Source of the DNA: DASVFB01 sp963766345 | Lineage (GTDB): Bacteria > Actinomycetota > Thermoleophilia > Gaiellales > Gaiellaceae | Assembly: GCA_963766345.1 (NCBI GenBank) | Contig: CAVXZL010000010.1 | Location: 496,001-560,000 of the forward strand | Reading direction: 5' to 3' | Length of the DNA stretch: 64,000 nt | In this document: positions 19,684 to 27,870 of the stretch, piece after piece | Layout: each line of letters starts with the position of its first letter | Position numbering within the stretch: the stretch's first letter is position 1 | The notes under the pieces: generated by a model | Databases searched by the model: none | Told to the model about the DNA's origin: nothing | Seen by the model: the letters and a program-made list of their open reading frames with translations, nothing else | Translations under genes and position numbers: made by a program

Positions 19684-21213
19684 CTAGGGCGTGCCGGGCG
19701 ACGCGGTGTCGGCGCTCGCATGCGACGGAGTCGCGGGCGCGGGGCCCGACGTTTTGCCGCGCGGATCGGGCGCCTGCGTCGCCGTCGCATCCGCGGGGAT
19801 CGTCGTCGTGGCCGTGTCAGTCGGAGGGGACGGTGTCTTCTTGTGTGTCGTCGCCTGCGGCTGAGCTGGAGCTTGCGAATGAGCGGTCGACTGCGACTGC
19901 GACTTCTTCGCGTGCTTCGTCGCCCGGTTGGCGTGTGTCACAGCCTGCGAGTGCGCTTGCGATCCGCTCGTCGGCTGCGGCGCGTGAGCAGCCGAGACGG
20001 TCTCGCCGGGAGGGCTCTCGCGGAGCGCGTGCGGATTCGACTTCGCAATCTGCTTCACCGTCTGGCCCGGCGGGACGTGCGCCGCGCGGTGCGACGCCGA
20101 CTTGCCGCGCGTCGGAGCCGGCTTCTTCGCCACGGAATGGACGACAGCTGCGCGCCGCGCCTGCGCCTCGCTCGCGAACGGCACGATCGCCTTTCGCACC
20201 GGCGCGGAAACCTTCGGCGTCTCGAACGTGCGCGCGCTCGCGATCGGGAGGGCTCGCGCGTTGTCCGGCGCGGCCGCTGCGTCCGCCTTCGGCAAGGCAC
20301 CGGGCGACACGTGCTTCACGCCTTCGTAGGTCCCGCCCGCCACGACGATGCCGGCAGCGACGACCGCCGCAACCTTCGCCGCGACACCGCCGAGTGCGAT
20401 CGCGGAAGCGCCGGCGCCGGCACCGCCGGTCGTCGCGCCGACGGCTGCAAGACCGCCCGCGCCCGTCGCTGCCGATGCGCTCTGCGCCCCGCTCCAGTGC
20501 GCGATCGTCAACGGCAGCGGGACGAGGACGAGCGACTTCAGCGCCCGCCGCTGCGCGCGCTGGCTCTGCGCGAGGCTGTGGCAATCCGCGCACGCGCGCA
20601 GGTGCGCGCGCAATGCCCGCCGCTCGCCCATCGAGAGCCGTCCGTCGAGCTGGCGGTTGATTGCGAGCGCTGCCTCCTGGCAGCTGATCTGCTCCTCGAG
20701 TTGCTCTCGCAACGATCGGCGCGCGCGGAAGAGAAGCGTCTCGAGTGCGGAGACGCTGACGCCGAGGACTCCGGCGATCTCCGCGTACGACGAGCCTTCG
20801 AGCTCGCGCATGACGAGCGCCGCGCGCTGGTTCGGCGGCAGCTGCGAGAGCGCGCGCCGCAGCTCCTCGGCGGTGGGGCCGGTGGGTTCAATCGCCTCGG
20901 CGTCGCCGATCCCTTCGTCGAATGCGACTTCACGCGGGCGGCGCTGCGCCTGGCGGAAGCGCTGCCGGCACACGTTGTGCGCGATCGCGATCAGCCAGCT
21001 CTGCGGCTTGTCGGGCCGCGTCCCGTTCTTGTAGGCGCGATACGCGTTGAGGAACGTGGTCTGCGTCACGTCTTCGGCATCCGCAGCGTCGCCGAGCATC
21101 CCTAGCGAGTACCGGTAGACGCCCTCGACGTGCCGCTCGTACAGCCGCTCGAAGGCGGCCTCGTCGTCGGCGGCCCGACGGAAGAGCGTGGGAGCGACCT
21201 TCCTCAGCGACAT
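19684..21213 (-). CDS. ECF sigma factor fused to zinc-binding anti-sigma domain, membrane helix and exported tail
   Basis: A 509-residue fusion. Residues 1-175 are a full ECF sigma factor (region 2 at 21-90 with DAEDVTQTTFLNAYRAY; region 4 at 125-170 with YAEIAGVLGVSVSALETLLFRARR). Residues 175-225 carry a zinc-binding anti-sigma signature: Cys178, His204, Cys208, Cys211 (HLRACADC). A hydrophobic Ala/Gly/Val segment at about 266-293 is a likely membrane helix. The last 200 residues are rich in Ala, Ser, Thr and Pro with charged spacers, as in a wall-spanning tail. Normally sigma and anti-sigma are separate genes; here one polypeptide would tether the sigma factor to the membrane. Confidence 0.9.
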   Translation of the reverse strand: MSLRKVAPTLFRRAADDEAAFERLYERHVEGVYRYSLGMLGDAADAEDVTQTTFLNAYRAYKNGTRPDKPQSWLIAIAHNVCRQRFRQAQRRPREVAFDEGIGDAEAIEPTGPTAEELRRALSQLPPNQRAALVMRELEGSSYAEIAGVLGVSVSALETLLFRARRSLREQLEEQISCQEAALAINRQLDGRLSMGERRALRAHLRACADCHSLAQSQRAQRRALKSLVLVPLPLTIAHWSGAQSASAATGAGGLAAVGATTGGAGAGASAIALGGVAAKVAAVVAAGIVVAGGTYEGVKHVSPGALPKADAAAAPDNARALPIASARTFETPKVSAPVRKAIVPFASEAQARRAAVVHSVAKKPAPTRGKSASHRAAHVPPGQTVKQIAKSNPHALRESPPGETVSAAHAPQPTSGSQAHSQAVTHANRATKHAKKSQSQSTAHSQAPAQPQATTHKKTPSPPTDTATTTIPADATATQAPDPRGKTSGPAPATPSHASADTASPGTP

Positions 21214-21230
21214 TTCCGCCTCAGTTTAGG

Positions 21231-21289
21231 GGAGGGGTGCCAAAAAGCACCCCTCCCTGGGCGGAAGGGACGCGTCCGCGGCGTCCCTT
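21231..21289 (-). terminator. Two adjacent hairpins between the repeat protein and the sigma fusion genes
   Basis: Reading on the minus strand, a 9-pair hairpin (AAGGGACGC / GCGTCCCTT, 21265-21289) is followed by a perfect 10-pair hairpin (GGAGGGGTGC / GCACCCCTCC, 21231-21256) whose loop contains five T. They sit between the stop of the secreted repeat protein and the start of the sigma fusion. They probably end or attenuate the upstream transcript. No thymine run follows the stems, so factor-independent termination is uncertain. Confidence 0.5.
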
Positions 21290-21304
21290 TCTGTGCGTAG
21301 CCAG

Positions 21305-21823
21305 TTACTGGCCCGCCTTCGTGAGCTTCGAGACGCACTTGCCGAAGGCGTTGGCGCGGCCGCCGTACTTCTTCGTGAAGGCCGTCGCGCCCATCTGGGT
21401 GCGCTCGGCCTTGCACGTCTTGGCAGCGGCGATCGTGGATTCCTGCTGGTCGTCAGAGAGCGCCTTCGCCTTCGTCGAGACGCACTTGCCGTAGGCGTTC
21501 TTGCCGTGCGGCCCCGAGCTGTAGACCTGCGCGAACGTCTTGCCGTCGTGTGACGCCGCGAAAGACGTGTCGGCGCGCTCGGCAGCGCACTGCCTCGCCG
21601 CGTTCGCGTTGTCGCTCTGGACGGTCCCCGCAAGCTTCGAGACACAGTGTCCGTAGGCGTTGGCGTTACCACCGTAGAGCAACTTGAACGCCGTCGTCCC
21701 CACGGCTGACTGCTGCTGCTTGCACAGCGTGCTTGCCTGGGATGACGGGCTTGGGCTCTCGTCCGCGAACGCTGCCGGGACGGCTACGAACGCTAGGACG
21801 ATCAGGAGGGCGATCCTGGACAT
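21305..21823 (-). CDS. Secreted protein with three cysteine-containing repeats
   Basis: A 172-residue protein of no recognised family. A signal peptide (IALLIVLAFVAVPAAFA) is followed by three tandem repeats of about 45 residues. Each begins with a Cys (TLCKQQQ, RQCAAERAD, KTCKAERTQ), continues with a T/S-F-x-x-x-Y segment and ends with NAYGHCVSKL, NAYGKCVSTK or NAFGKCVSKL. Six cysteines in regular pairs suggest one disulfide per repeat. The start is ATG with AAGGAG eight bases upstream. It is upstream of the membrane-tethered sigma fusion on the same strand, so it might be co-transcribed with it. Confidence 0.85.
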   Translation of the reverse strand: MSRIALLIVLAFVAVPAAFADESPSPSSQASTLCKQQQSAVGTTAFKLLYGGNANAYGHCVSKLAGTVQSDNANAARQCAAERADTSFAASHDGKTFAQVYSSGPHGKNAYGKCVSTKAKALSDDQQESTIAAAKTCKAERTQMGATAFTKKYGGRANAFGKCVSKLTKAGQ

Positions 21824-21961
21824 CGTTGGTCTCCTTCGTCGGATTTGGCTTAGTCATCGGCGTATCGGGTGGTACGTCCAGAAAGATCCCTCTAAGCGGC
21901 GAAACCTGCGAAGCGCAGATGAATTCCCCCGGTCGAGGGAGACCGTTAGAATCGCCGCGGG

Positions 21962-22174
21962 ATGCCGATCTACGAGTTCGTCTGCATGGAGTGCGAGGCG
22001 CATTACGAGGAGCTCGTGGCGATGGGCGCGAGCGCCGATTGCCCCGATTGCGGCTCGGCGAACGTCCGCAAGCAGCTCTCGGTCTTCGCGGCGCACGGCG
22101 TCGAGAGCGGCCCCGCCTCCTTCGGCGGCGGCGGCGGCGGTTGCTGCGGCGGCTCGTGCGGCTGCGGGCACTGA
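21962..22174 (+). CDS. FmdB-type zinc ribbon protein
   Basis: A 70-residue putative regulatory protein of the FmdB family. The N-terminus MPIYEFVCMEC and the second pair CPDCGS form the four-cysteine zinc ribbon (C8, C11, C27, C30 approximately). The tail is glycine- and cysteine-rich (GGGGGGCCGG, CGCGH), a common but unexplained feature. Members often sit near DNA repair or translation-quality genes; here a uracil-DNA glycosylase gene follows 30 bases later. Confidence 0.88.
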   Translation: MPIYEFVCMECEAHYEELVAMGASADCPDCGSANVRKQLSVFAAHGVESGPASFGGGGGGCCGGSCGCGH

Positions 22175-22204
22175 CCGTCCGGCCGCGGGGTTAGATTCGC
22201 GGCG

Positions 22205-22840
22205 ATGCACGAGCTCGCCGTCCTCGCCGATTCGGTCGCCGGCTGCACGAGGTGCCGGCTCGCGGAGGGGAGGACGCAGGTCGTCTTCGGCTCCGGCCAC
22301 CCTGAGGCGGATCTGATGTTCGTCGGCGAGGCGCCCGGCTTCCACGAGGACAAGCAGGGCGTGCCGTTCGTGGGCCAGGCGGGGAAGCTGCTCGACAAGC
22401 TGCTCGCGGGCATCGGCCTGACCCGTCCCGACGTGTTCGTCGCGAACGTGTTGAAGTGCCGCCCTCCCGGGAACCGAGACCCGCTGCCCGACGAGATCCA
22501 GGCCTGCGAAGGCCACCTGTGGAAGCAGATCGAGCTGATCCAGCCGAAGGTCGTCGCGACGCTCGGCAACTTCGCGACGAAGCTGCTCTCCGGCCGGCCG
22601 ACGGGGATCACGCGCGTGCACGGCCAGCCGCAGGAGACGACGCTCGGCGGCAACAGGGTCATCCTCTACCCGCTCTACCACCCGGCCGCCGCGCTCTACA
22701 CGCCGCGGATGCTCGAGGTGCTGGAGGCCGACTTCCGCCGGATCCCGGAGCTGCTCGGCCGCGAGCTCGTCCCGGAGCCCGCGCCGCAGCCGCTCTACGA
22801 GCCGCCGCCCGAAGCGGCCGTGCAGCTCGGTCTGTTCTAG
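22205..22840 (+). CDS. Type 4 (UdgA family) uracil-DNA glycosylase
   Basis: A 211-residue iron-sulfur uracil-DNA glycosylase, which removes uracil from deaminated DNA. The four cluster cysteines are at Cys14, Cys17, Cys85 and Cys101. Motif GEAPG at 41-45 carries the catalytic region of family 4 (no Asp or Asn nucleophile as in family 1). The C-terminal motif HPAAALY supplies the conserved His. The first residues MHELAVLADSVAGCTRC are at the expected distance, supporting ATG 22205. The tsaE gene follows 24 bases downstream. Confidence 0.95.
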   Translation: MHELAVLADSVAGCTRCRLAEGRTQVVFGSGHPEADLMFVGEAPGFHEDKQGVPFVGQAGKLLDKLLAGIGLTRPDVFVANVLKCRPPGNRDPLPDEIQACEGHLWKQIELIQPKVVATLGNFATKLLSGRPTGITRVHGQPQETTLGGNRVILYPLYHPAAALYTPRMLEVLEADFRRIPELLGRELVPEPAPQPLYEPPPEAAVQLGLF

Positions 22841-22864
22841 TGCCGTAGCTCTACTCTTTCCCCC

Positions 22865-23290
22865 GTGGAGGAGACCGAGACGACGTCGCCCGCGGAGACG
22901 GAGGAGCTCGCTGCGCGCGTCGCCGGGAAGTTGCAGCCGGGCGACGTGGTGACGGTCGCGGGCGAGCTCGGGTCCGGCAAGACGACGTTCGTCCGCGGTG
23001 CATGCCGGTCGCTCGGCGTGACCGCGCCGGTGACGAGCCCAACGTTCACGATCGGGCACCGCTACGACGGCGACGTCACGGTGTCGCACCTCGACCTCTA
23101 TCGCTTCGCCGAGGTCTCGCACGCGGAGTGGGGAGACCTCGAGCCGTACTTCGACGACGCCGTCGCGTTCGTCGAGTGGCCCGAGGCGGGAGCCGGCGTG
23201 CTGCCGCCGCCGCGCTTCCGCGTCCACATGCGCCACAGCGGCCGCGACCGGCGCTCGATCACGATCGACTGTGCTGATACTCGCGTTTGA
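22865..23290 (+). CDS. tsaE: tRNA t6A37 threonylcarbamoyladenosine ATPase subunit TsaE
   Basis: A 141-residue P-loop ATPase that drives turnover of the TsaB-TsaD complex in formation of t6A at position 37 of ANN-decoding tRNAs. Walker A is GELGSGKTT at 33-41. Switch-like sequence TSPTF and HLDLYRF follow, and VEWPEAG is the conserved WPE segment. GTG 22865 opens the gene. Its end overlaps the tsaB start by 20 bases, the first of several overlaps in a four-gene t6A cluster. Confidence 0.97.
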   Translation: MEETETTSPAETEELAARVAGKLQPGDVVTVAGELGSGKTTFVRGACRSLGVTAPVTSPTFTIGHRYDGDVTVSHLDLYRFAEVSHAEWGDLEPYFDDAVAFVEWPEAGAGVLPPPRFRVHMRHSGRDRRSITIDCADTRV

Positions 23291-23867
23291 CACCGCGACG
23301 TCGGTCGCGACGAGCGCGCTCGTTCGAGACGGCGAGGTGCTCGGGGAGCGCGCGACGACGGTGCCGCTTCGCCTGCTCGAGGACGTCGACGCGTTGTTGC
23401 GAGCGGCGGGTGTCGAGCCGGGCCGGCTCGACGCGCTGGCCGTCGGCCGCGGCCCGGGCAGCTTCACGGGCGTCCGCATGGGACTCGCAGCGGCTCGCGC
23501 GCTCGGGTTCTCGCTCGACATTCCGGCGGCCGGTGTCTCGACGCTCGCCGCGCTCGCGGCTGGTGCTCCCGACGCGCTGCCGCTGATCGACGCGAAGCGG
23601 CGCGAGCTCTTCCTCGAGCAGGGCGGCGAGATCGTCGCGCTGCCGGCTGCTGCGTTCGAGGCTCCCGGTCGAGTCTGTGTCGGAGACGGCGCCCTTCGTT
23701 ACCGCGAGCACCTCGAGCGAACCGGCGCGACGGTTCCTCCCGACGACAGCGAGCTGCACCTTCCCCGAGCACGGTTTCACGCCGCTCTCGCCGAGGGCTT
23801 CCACCCGGCCGACGAGCTTCGTCCCGTGTACGTGCGGGCGCCGGACGCCGATCGGATGCTCGCGTGA
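23271..23867 (+). CDS. tsaB: tRNA t6A37 modification protein TsaB
   Basis: A 198-residue ASKHA-fold protein, the inactive paralogue and partner of TsaD in the threonylcarbamoyl transferase complex. The N-terminus MLILAFDTATS and the central GRGPGSFTGVRMGLAAARALG are diagnostic. The C-terminal half is shorter than in enterobacterial TsaB, as usual in Gram-positive bacteria. The start GTG lies inside tsaE and the TGA overlaps the rimI start as GTGA. Confidence 0.96.
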   Translation: MLILAFDTATSVATSALVRDGEVLGERATTVPLRLLEDVDALLRAAGVEPGRLDALAVGRGPGSFTGVRMGLAAARALGFSLDIPAAGVSTLAALAAGAPDALPLIDAKRRELFLEQGGEIVALPAAAFEAPGRVCVGDGALRYREHLERTGATVPPDDSELHLPRARFHAALAEGFHPADELRPVYVRAPDADRMLA

Positions 23868-24316
23868 AGACGGCCGTCGAGATCCGCGCACTGACGCTGT
23901 CCGATCTGAACGGAATCGAGGACATCGAGCACCGCTCGTACGACACGCCCTGGTCGCGCTCGATGTTCGCCGGCGAGCTCGCGAAGCCCGCGTCGCTGTG
24001 CCTCGGCGCGTTCGAGGGCGAGCAGCTCGGCGGCTATCTCATCGTCTCGCGCTACGTCGACGCCTGGCACGTCATGAACATCGCGGTCTCGCCGGACTTC
24101 CGCCGTCGCGGCATCGCGACCGCGCTGCTCGAGCGCCTCTTCGAGCTCACCGACGACCGCCACCGGCGCGGCTACACGCTCGAGGTGCGCGTGTCGAACG
24201 ACGGCGCGATCAGGTTGTACGAGCGCCTCGGCTTCACTGCGCGCGGAATCAGGCGGGGCTACTACACCGACAATCGGGAGGACGCGCTGATCATGTGGCG
24301 GGAGCCCGGCGGCTGA
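23864..24316 (+). CDS. rimI: Ribosomal protein S18 alanine N-acetyltransferase (RimI family)
   Basis: A 150-residue GNAT enzyme. The acetyl-CoA loop is RRRGIATALLERLF near residues 84-97, preceded by WHVMNIAVSPDF and followed by LEVRVSNDGAIRLYERLGF. RimI acetylates the N-terminal alanine of ribosomal protein S18 and possibly other proteins. Its place between tsaB and tsaD is conserved in many bacteria, which strengthens the naming over a generic GNAT. It overlaps tsaB by four bases, and tsaD starts eight bases after its stop. Confidence 0.93.
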   Translation: MKTAVEIRALTLSDLNGIEDIEHRSYDTPWSRSMFAGELAKPASLCLGAFEGEQLGGYLIVSRYVDAWHVMNIAVSPDFRRRGIATALLERLFELTDDRHRRGYTLEVRVSNDGAIRLYERLGFTARGIRRGYYTDNREDALIMWREPGG

Positions 24317-24323
24317 CGCCCGC

Positions 24324-25283
24324 GTGATCCTCGCTCTCGAGACGTCCTGCGACGAGACGGCATGCGCGCTCGTCACCGGCGCCGGAGAGATTCGGGCGAA
24401 CGTCGTGTCGTCGCAGGCCGAGCTGCACGCGCGCTACGGCGGCGTCGTCCCGGAGGTCGCTTCGCGCCGGCACCTCGAGCTTGCGACTCCCGTCGTTCGC
24501 GAGGCGTTGGAGGAGGCCGACGCGACGCTCGAGGACGTCGACACGGTCGCGGTCACGCGCGGGCCGGGGCTGATCGGTGCGCTGCTCGTCGGCGTGCAGA
24601 CCGCGAAGGCCCTCGCCTGGTCGCGCCGGCTCCCGCTCGTTCCGGTCGACCACCTGCACGGGCACATCGCGTCGCTCTTTCTCCAGCCGGTGCCGCTCGA
24701 GCCGCCGTTTCTCTGCCTCCTCGCGAGCGGCGGGCACACCCTGCTGCTCGACGTGCACGACCACGCGCGCTGGGACGTCCTCGGCTCGACGCTCGACGAC
24801 GCCGCCGGCGAGGCGTTCGACAAGGGCGCGCGCCTGCTGGGGCTCGGCTATCCCGGCGGCGCGGCGATCGACCGGCTCGCACGCGAGGGCGACGCCGAAG
24901 CGTTCTCGTTCCCCGTCGCGCGCGTCGCGGGGCTCGACTTCTCCTTCTCGGGAGTGAAGACCGCGCTGCTCTACGCCGTACGCGACCTCGGTGACGACGT
25001 GGCCGCGCGGCGCGCCGACCTCGCCGCGTCGTACCAGCGCGCGATTGTGCGCGCGCTCGTCGCGCGAACGCACGAGGCCGCGGAGAAGACAGGCGCGAAG
25101 AAGATCGCAATCGTCGGCGGCGTCGCCGCGAACTCGGAGTTGCGCGCGTCGCTGCCGGAGGCGACCGCGGCACCGCTGGCGCTCTGCACCGACAACGCGG
25201 CGATGATCGCCTCCGCGGCGCGCTACACGAAGGCCGTCCCGTATCCCAGCTACCTTGCGCTCGATGCGTACGCGAGCCGCTGA
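24324..25283 (+). CDS. tsaD: tRNA N6-adenosine threonylcarbamoyltransferase TsaD
   Basis: A 319-residue catalytic subunit that transfers the threonylcarbamoyl group to A37 of tRNA. Metal-binding His110 and His114 lie in DHLHGH. Nucleotide-binding segments are MILALETSCDETACAL, GPGLIGALLVG, ASGGHT and FSFSGVKTALL. Length and motifs are those of a complete TsaD. The GTG start is eight bases after rimI. The 3' end overlaps the subtilase gene start by 20 bases. Confidence 0.97.
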   Translation: MILALETSCDETACALVTGAGEIRANVVSSQAELHARYGGVVPEVASRRHLELATPVVREALEEADATLEDVDTVAVTRGPGLIGALLVGVQTAKALAWSRRLPLVPVDHLHGHIASLFLQPVPLEPPFLCLLASGGHTLLLDVHDHARWDVLGSTLDDAAGEAFDKGARLLGLGYPGGAAIDRLAREGDAEAFSFPVARVAGLDFSFSGVKTALLYAVRDLGDDVAARRADLAASYQRAIVRALVARTHEAAEKTGAKKIAIVGGVAANSELRASLPEATAAPLALCTDNAAMIASAARYTKAVPYPSYLALDAYASR

Positions 25284-27828
25284 GATTCTCGCGCTCGCGG
25301 TCGGCGCCGCGGCGCTCGCGCTCGTCCTCACACCCGACCGCGATTCGCCCCGGGCCGCGGAACCTGCGCCGGCGGTGAGCTGGCAGGGGCTCGTCGCCGA
25401 CGGCCCGCGCGCGCCGGTGCACCTCGGCCAGCAGATGATCGTCGTCCTCAAGGCGCCGTCACTCGCTCAGCGCGTCGAGGACCACGGCGGCGCCGCATCG
25501 ACGAAGCAGGAGCAGAACTGGTCGAGCAGCGTGCTCGCGCAGATCCGCCTGCTTCGCTCGCGCCTCGAGGTGCAGGGCGTGACGATCCACCCGGACCTGC
25601 TGTTCACGCACGTCCTCTCGGGCTTCTCGGCAGCTCTCGACGCGACGGCCGTCTCGTTGCTCGAGCGCGACAACGCGGTGCAGGGCGTCTATCCCGTGCG
25701 CGTCGCCTATCCCGCCTCGATCTCTTCCTCCGCGCTCGAACGCCGACCTCTTGCCTCCGCCGTCGGCAACGCCGACCTCGCGCTCTCCGGCTACGACGGC
25801 CGTGCGATCACCGTGGCGCTGCTCGACACGGGCGTCGACCGGCGGCACCCGTCGCTCGTCGGCAGCGTCGATCCCGGCATCGACGTCGTCGACCCCGCCG
25901 GCGACGGAGGCCCGCAGTCGCCGCCCGGTCGGCCGCTCGAGGTCGAGCGGCACGGGACGGAAATGGCGGGCATCCTCGTCGGCGACCGCGGCCCGCCTGC
26001 GGCGAACGGCATCGCACGCGGAGCAACGGTGCTGCCGATTCGCGTCGCCGGCTGGCAGCCGGACGGCAGCGGCGGCTTCGTCCTCTACTCGCGCACGGAC
26101 CAGTTGATCGCCGGTCTCGAGCGCGCCGTCGACCCGAACGCGGACGGCGACGCCCACGACGCCGCTCGCGTCGCGCTCGTCGGAGTGACGGCGCCGTACG
26201 CGGCGTTCGCGGACGACCCGGCGGCGCGCGCCGTCGACGGAGCGCTCGGCCTCGACACGCTCGTCGTCGTCCCCGCGGGGAACGACGGACCAGCCGGCCC
26301 GGCCTTCGGCAGTGTCGCGGGCCCCGGCGGCTCGGCCGGAGCGTTGACCGTCGGCGCGGCCGACACGCGCGCCGAGACCGAGGCCGTCCACGTGTCGCTC
26401 CGCAGCGGCCTGCACGTCGTGCTCGACCGCACGCTGCCGCTGACCGGCGTGCTGCCGCCCGCGGGCTCAGTCACGTCCTCGCTTGCGGCGCCCGGACTCG
26501 TGCACAAGCGTGCCTCGTTCGCCCGACTCGACTCGTACTTCACCGGACGGGGCCTGAGCCTCGTCGCCGGCCGCGCGGCGCTCGTGCCCGCAGGACAGGC
26601 GGCGGGCGAGACCGCCCGCAGCGCGGCGCGCGCCGGCGCAACGGCGGTGCTCCTCTACGGACCGGGGCTGCCGGCCGGCAGCGTCTCGCTCGACGAGGAC
26701 ACGCCCGTTCCCGTTGTGTCCGTCTCGTCGGCGGTCGCCGCGAAGCTTCTCGCCTCGATCGCCGAGGGAAACGACACCGGCCTCTCGCTCGGCCCTGCAC
26801 ACACGGAGACGAACGAAGCGTCGCCGACCGTCGCGGCCTTCTCGTCGACAGGGCTCGCGTACGACGGCCGCGTCAAGCCGGACGTCGTCGCGCCCGGCGT
26901 GAGCGTCGCGACGACAGAGCCGTCCGCGAGCCCCGACGAGACGTCGCGCTACGGCACCGTGAACGGGACCAGCGCGGCGGCAGCTGCCGTCGCCGGAGCA
27001 GCAACGGTGCTCGCGCAGGCGCGGCCGGACCTGCACGCTGCGGACCTGCGAAGCGTCCTCGTCACGAGCGCGCGCAGGCTCGCCTCGGAACCGGTCGAGA
27101 GCCAGGGCGCGGGCATCGTCGCGCTCGCGCCCGCGGCGGCCGCCGAGGTCGCCGTGCAGCCGACGACGCTCGCTCTCGGCAACGCAACCCGCGCGGGCTG
27201 GAAGCGCTCGCAGACGGTGCTCGTCCGCAACGTCTCGACGCGGTCCGTGTTCATCCGCATTCGCTCGATCCCGTACGCGCAGGGCGCGGCGCCGGTCGAG
27301 TTCCATGCCTTCCCGTCGCGCTTCCGCCTCCACAAAGGGGAGATGCGGCGCGTGCGCATCTCGGCGGCCGTCAAGCGCGCGCCCATCGGCTTGGCGCCGG
27401 CGGAGGGGAGCATCGTCGTCACGCCGGTCGCCGGCGCGCCGCTGCACCTCCCATGGGCGGTGACGTTCGCGCAGACGCCGGGCACGGTGCTCGGCCCGCT
27501 AAAGCTGTCCAACACGTCGTTCGAGCCGTCGGACGCAGGCCCGGCGCTCCTCTCCTTCCGGGCCGGCCAGCTCGCGGTGCAGGGCGGGCGCGACGCGGTG
27601 CAGCCGCTCGCGCTGCTCAACCTCGAGCTGCTCGACTCGGACGGAAACGACCTCGGCACGCTGGCGACGCTCCGTGACCTGCTGCCCGGCCGCTACGCGT
27701 TCGGGCTCACGGGACGGACGCCTGCCGGCAACACGCTCCAAGCCGGCACCTACCGCCTGCGCGTCACAGCGGTGCCGAGCCTCCGCGGTCCTGCGAGCCG
27801 TGCAGCGGTGACGTTTACGATCAAATAG
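25264..27828 (+). CDS. Secreted subtilisin-like serine protease (S8)
   Basis: An 854-residue exported protease. A signal peptide (ILALAVGAAALALVLT) precedes an inhibitor-I9-like propeptide at about 55-150. The catalytic triad is Asp188 (ALLDTGVD), His230 (HGTEMAG) and Ser570 (NGTSAAAA), with the oxyanion Asn in VVPAGNDG. About 240 residues between His and Ser contain a protease-associated-like insert (VLLYGPGLPAG), giving a C5a-peptidase/lactocepin-like layout. C-terminal beta-rich domains follow. ATG 25264 is preferred over the upstream TTG 25255. The gene overlaps tsaD by 20 bases, probably only through compaction. Confidence 0.93.
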   Translation: MRTRAAEILALAVGAAALALVLTPDRDSPRAAEPAPAVSWQGLVADGPRAPVHLGQQMIVVLKAPSLAQRVEDHGGAASTKQEQNWSSSVLAQIRLLRSRLEVQGVTIHPDLLFTHVLSGFSAALDATAVSLLERDNAVQGVYPVRVAYPASISSSALERRPLASAVGNADLALSGYDGRAITVALLDTGVDRRHPSLVGSVDPGIDVVDPAGDGGPQSPPGRPLEVERHGTEMAGILVGDRGPPAANGIARGATVLPIRVAGWQPDGSGGFVLYSRTDQLIAGLERAVDPNADGDAHDAARVALVGVTAPYAAFADDPAARAVDGALGLDTLVVVPAGNDGPAGPAFGSVAGPGGSAGALTVGAADTRAETEAVHVSLRSGLHVVLDRTLPLTGVLPPAGSVTSSLAAPGLVHKRASFARLDSYFTGRGLSLVAGRAALVPAGQAAGETARSAARAGATAVLLYGPGLPAGSVSLDEDTPVPVVSVSSAVAAKLLASIAEGNDTGLSLGPAHTETNEASPTVAAFSSTGLAYDGRVKPDVVAPGVSVATTEPSASPDETSRYGTVNGTSAAAAAVAGAATVLAQARPDLHAADLRSVLVTSARRLASEPVESQGAGIVALAPAAAAEVAVQPTTLALGNATRAGWKRSQTVLVRNVSTRSVFIRIRSIPYAQGAAPVEFHAFPSRFRLHKGEMRRVRISAAVKRAPIGLAPAEGSIVVTPVAGAPLHLPWAVTFAQTPGTVLGPLKLSNTSFEPSDAGPALLSFRAGQLAVQGGRDAVQPLALLNLELLDSDGNDLGTLATLRDLLPGRYAFGLTGRTPAGNTLQAGTYRLRVTAVPSLRGPASRAAVTFTIK

Positions 27829-27841
27829 GCGGGCGTATACT
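27814..27841 (+). promoter_or_regulatory. Candidate promoter of the glutamate dehydrogenase gene
   Basis: TTTACG at 27814-27819 and TATACT at 27836-27841 are separated by 16 bases. They precede a strong ribosome-binding site (AAGGAG) and the GTG at 27871. The -35 lies inside the last codons of the subtilase gene. The -10 is close to consensus, which is unusual in this GC-rich window. Confidence 0.5.
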
Positions 27842-27870
27842 CGCCAGCGGCTTCGAAGAAAGGAGAGAGC

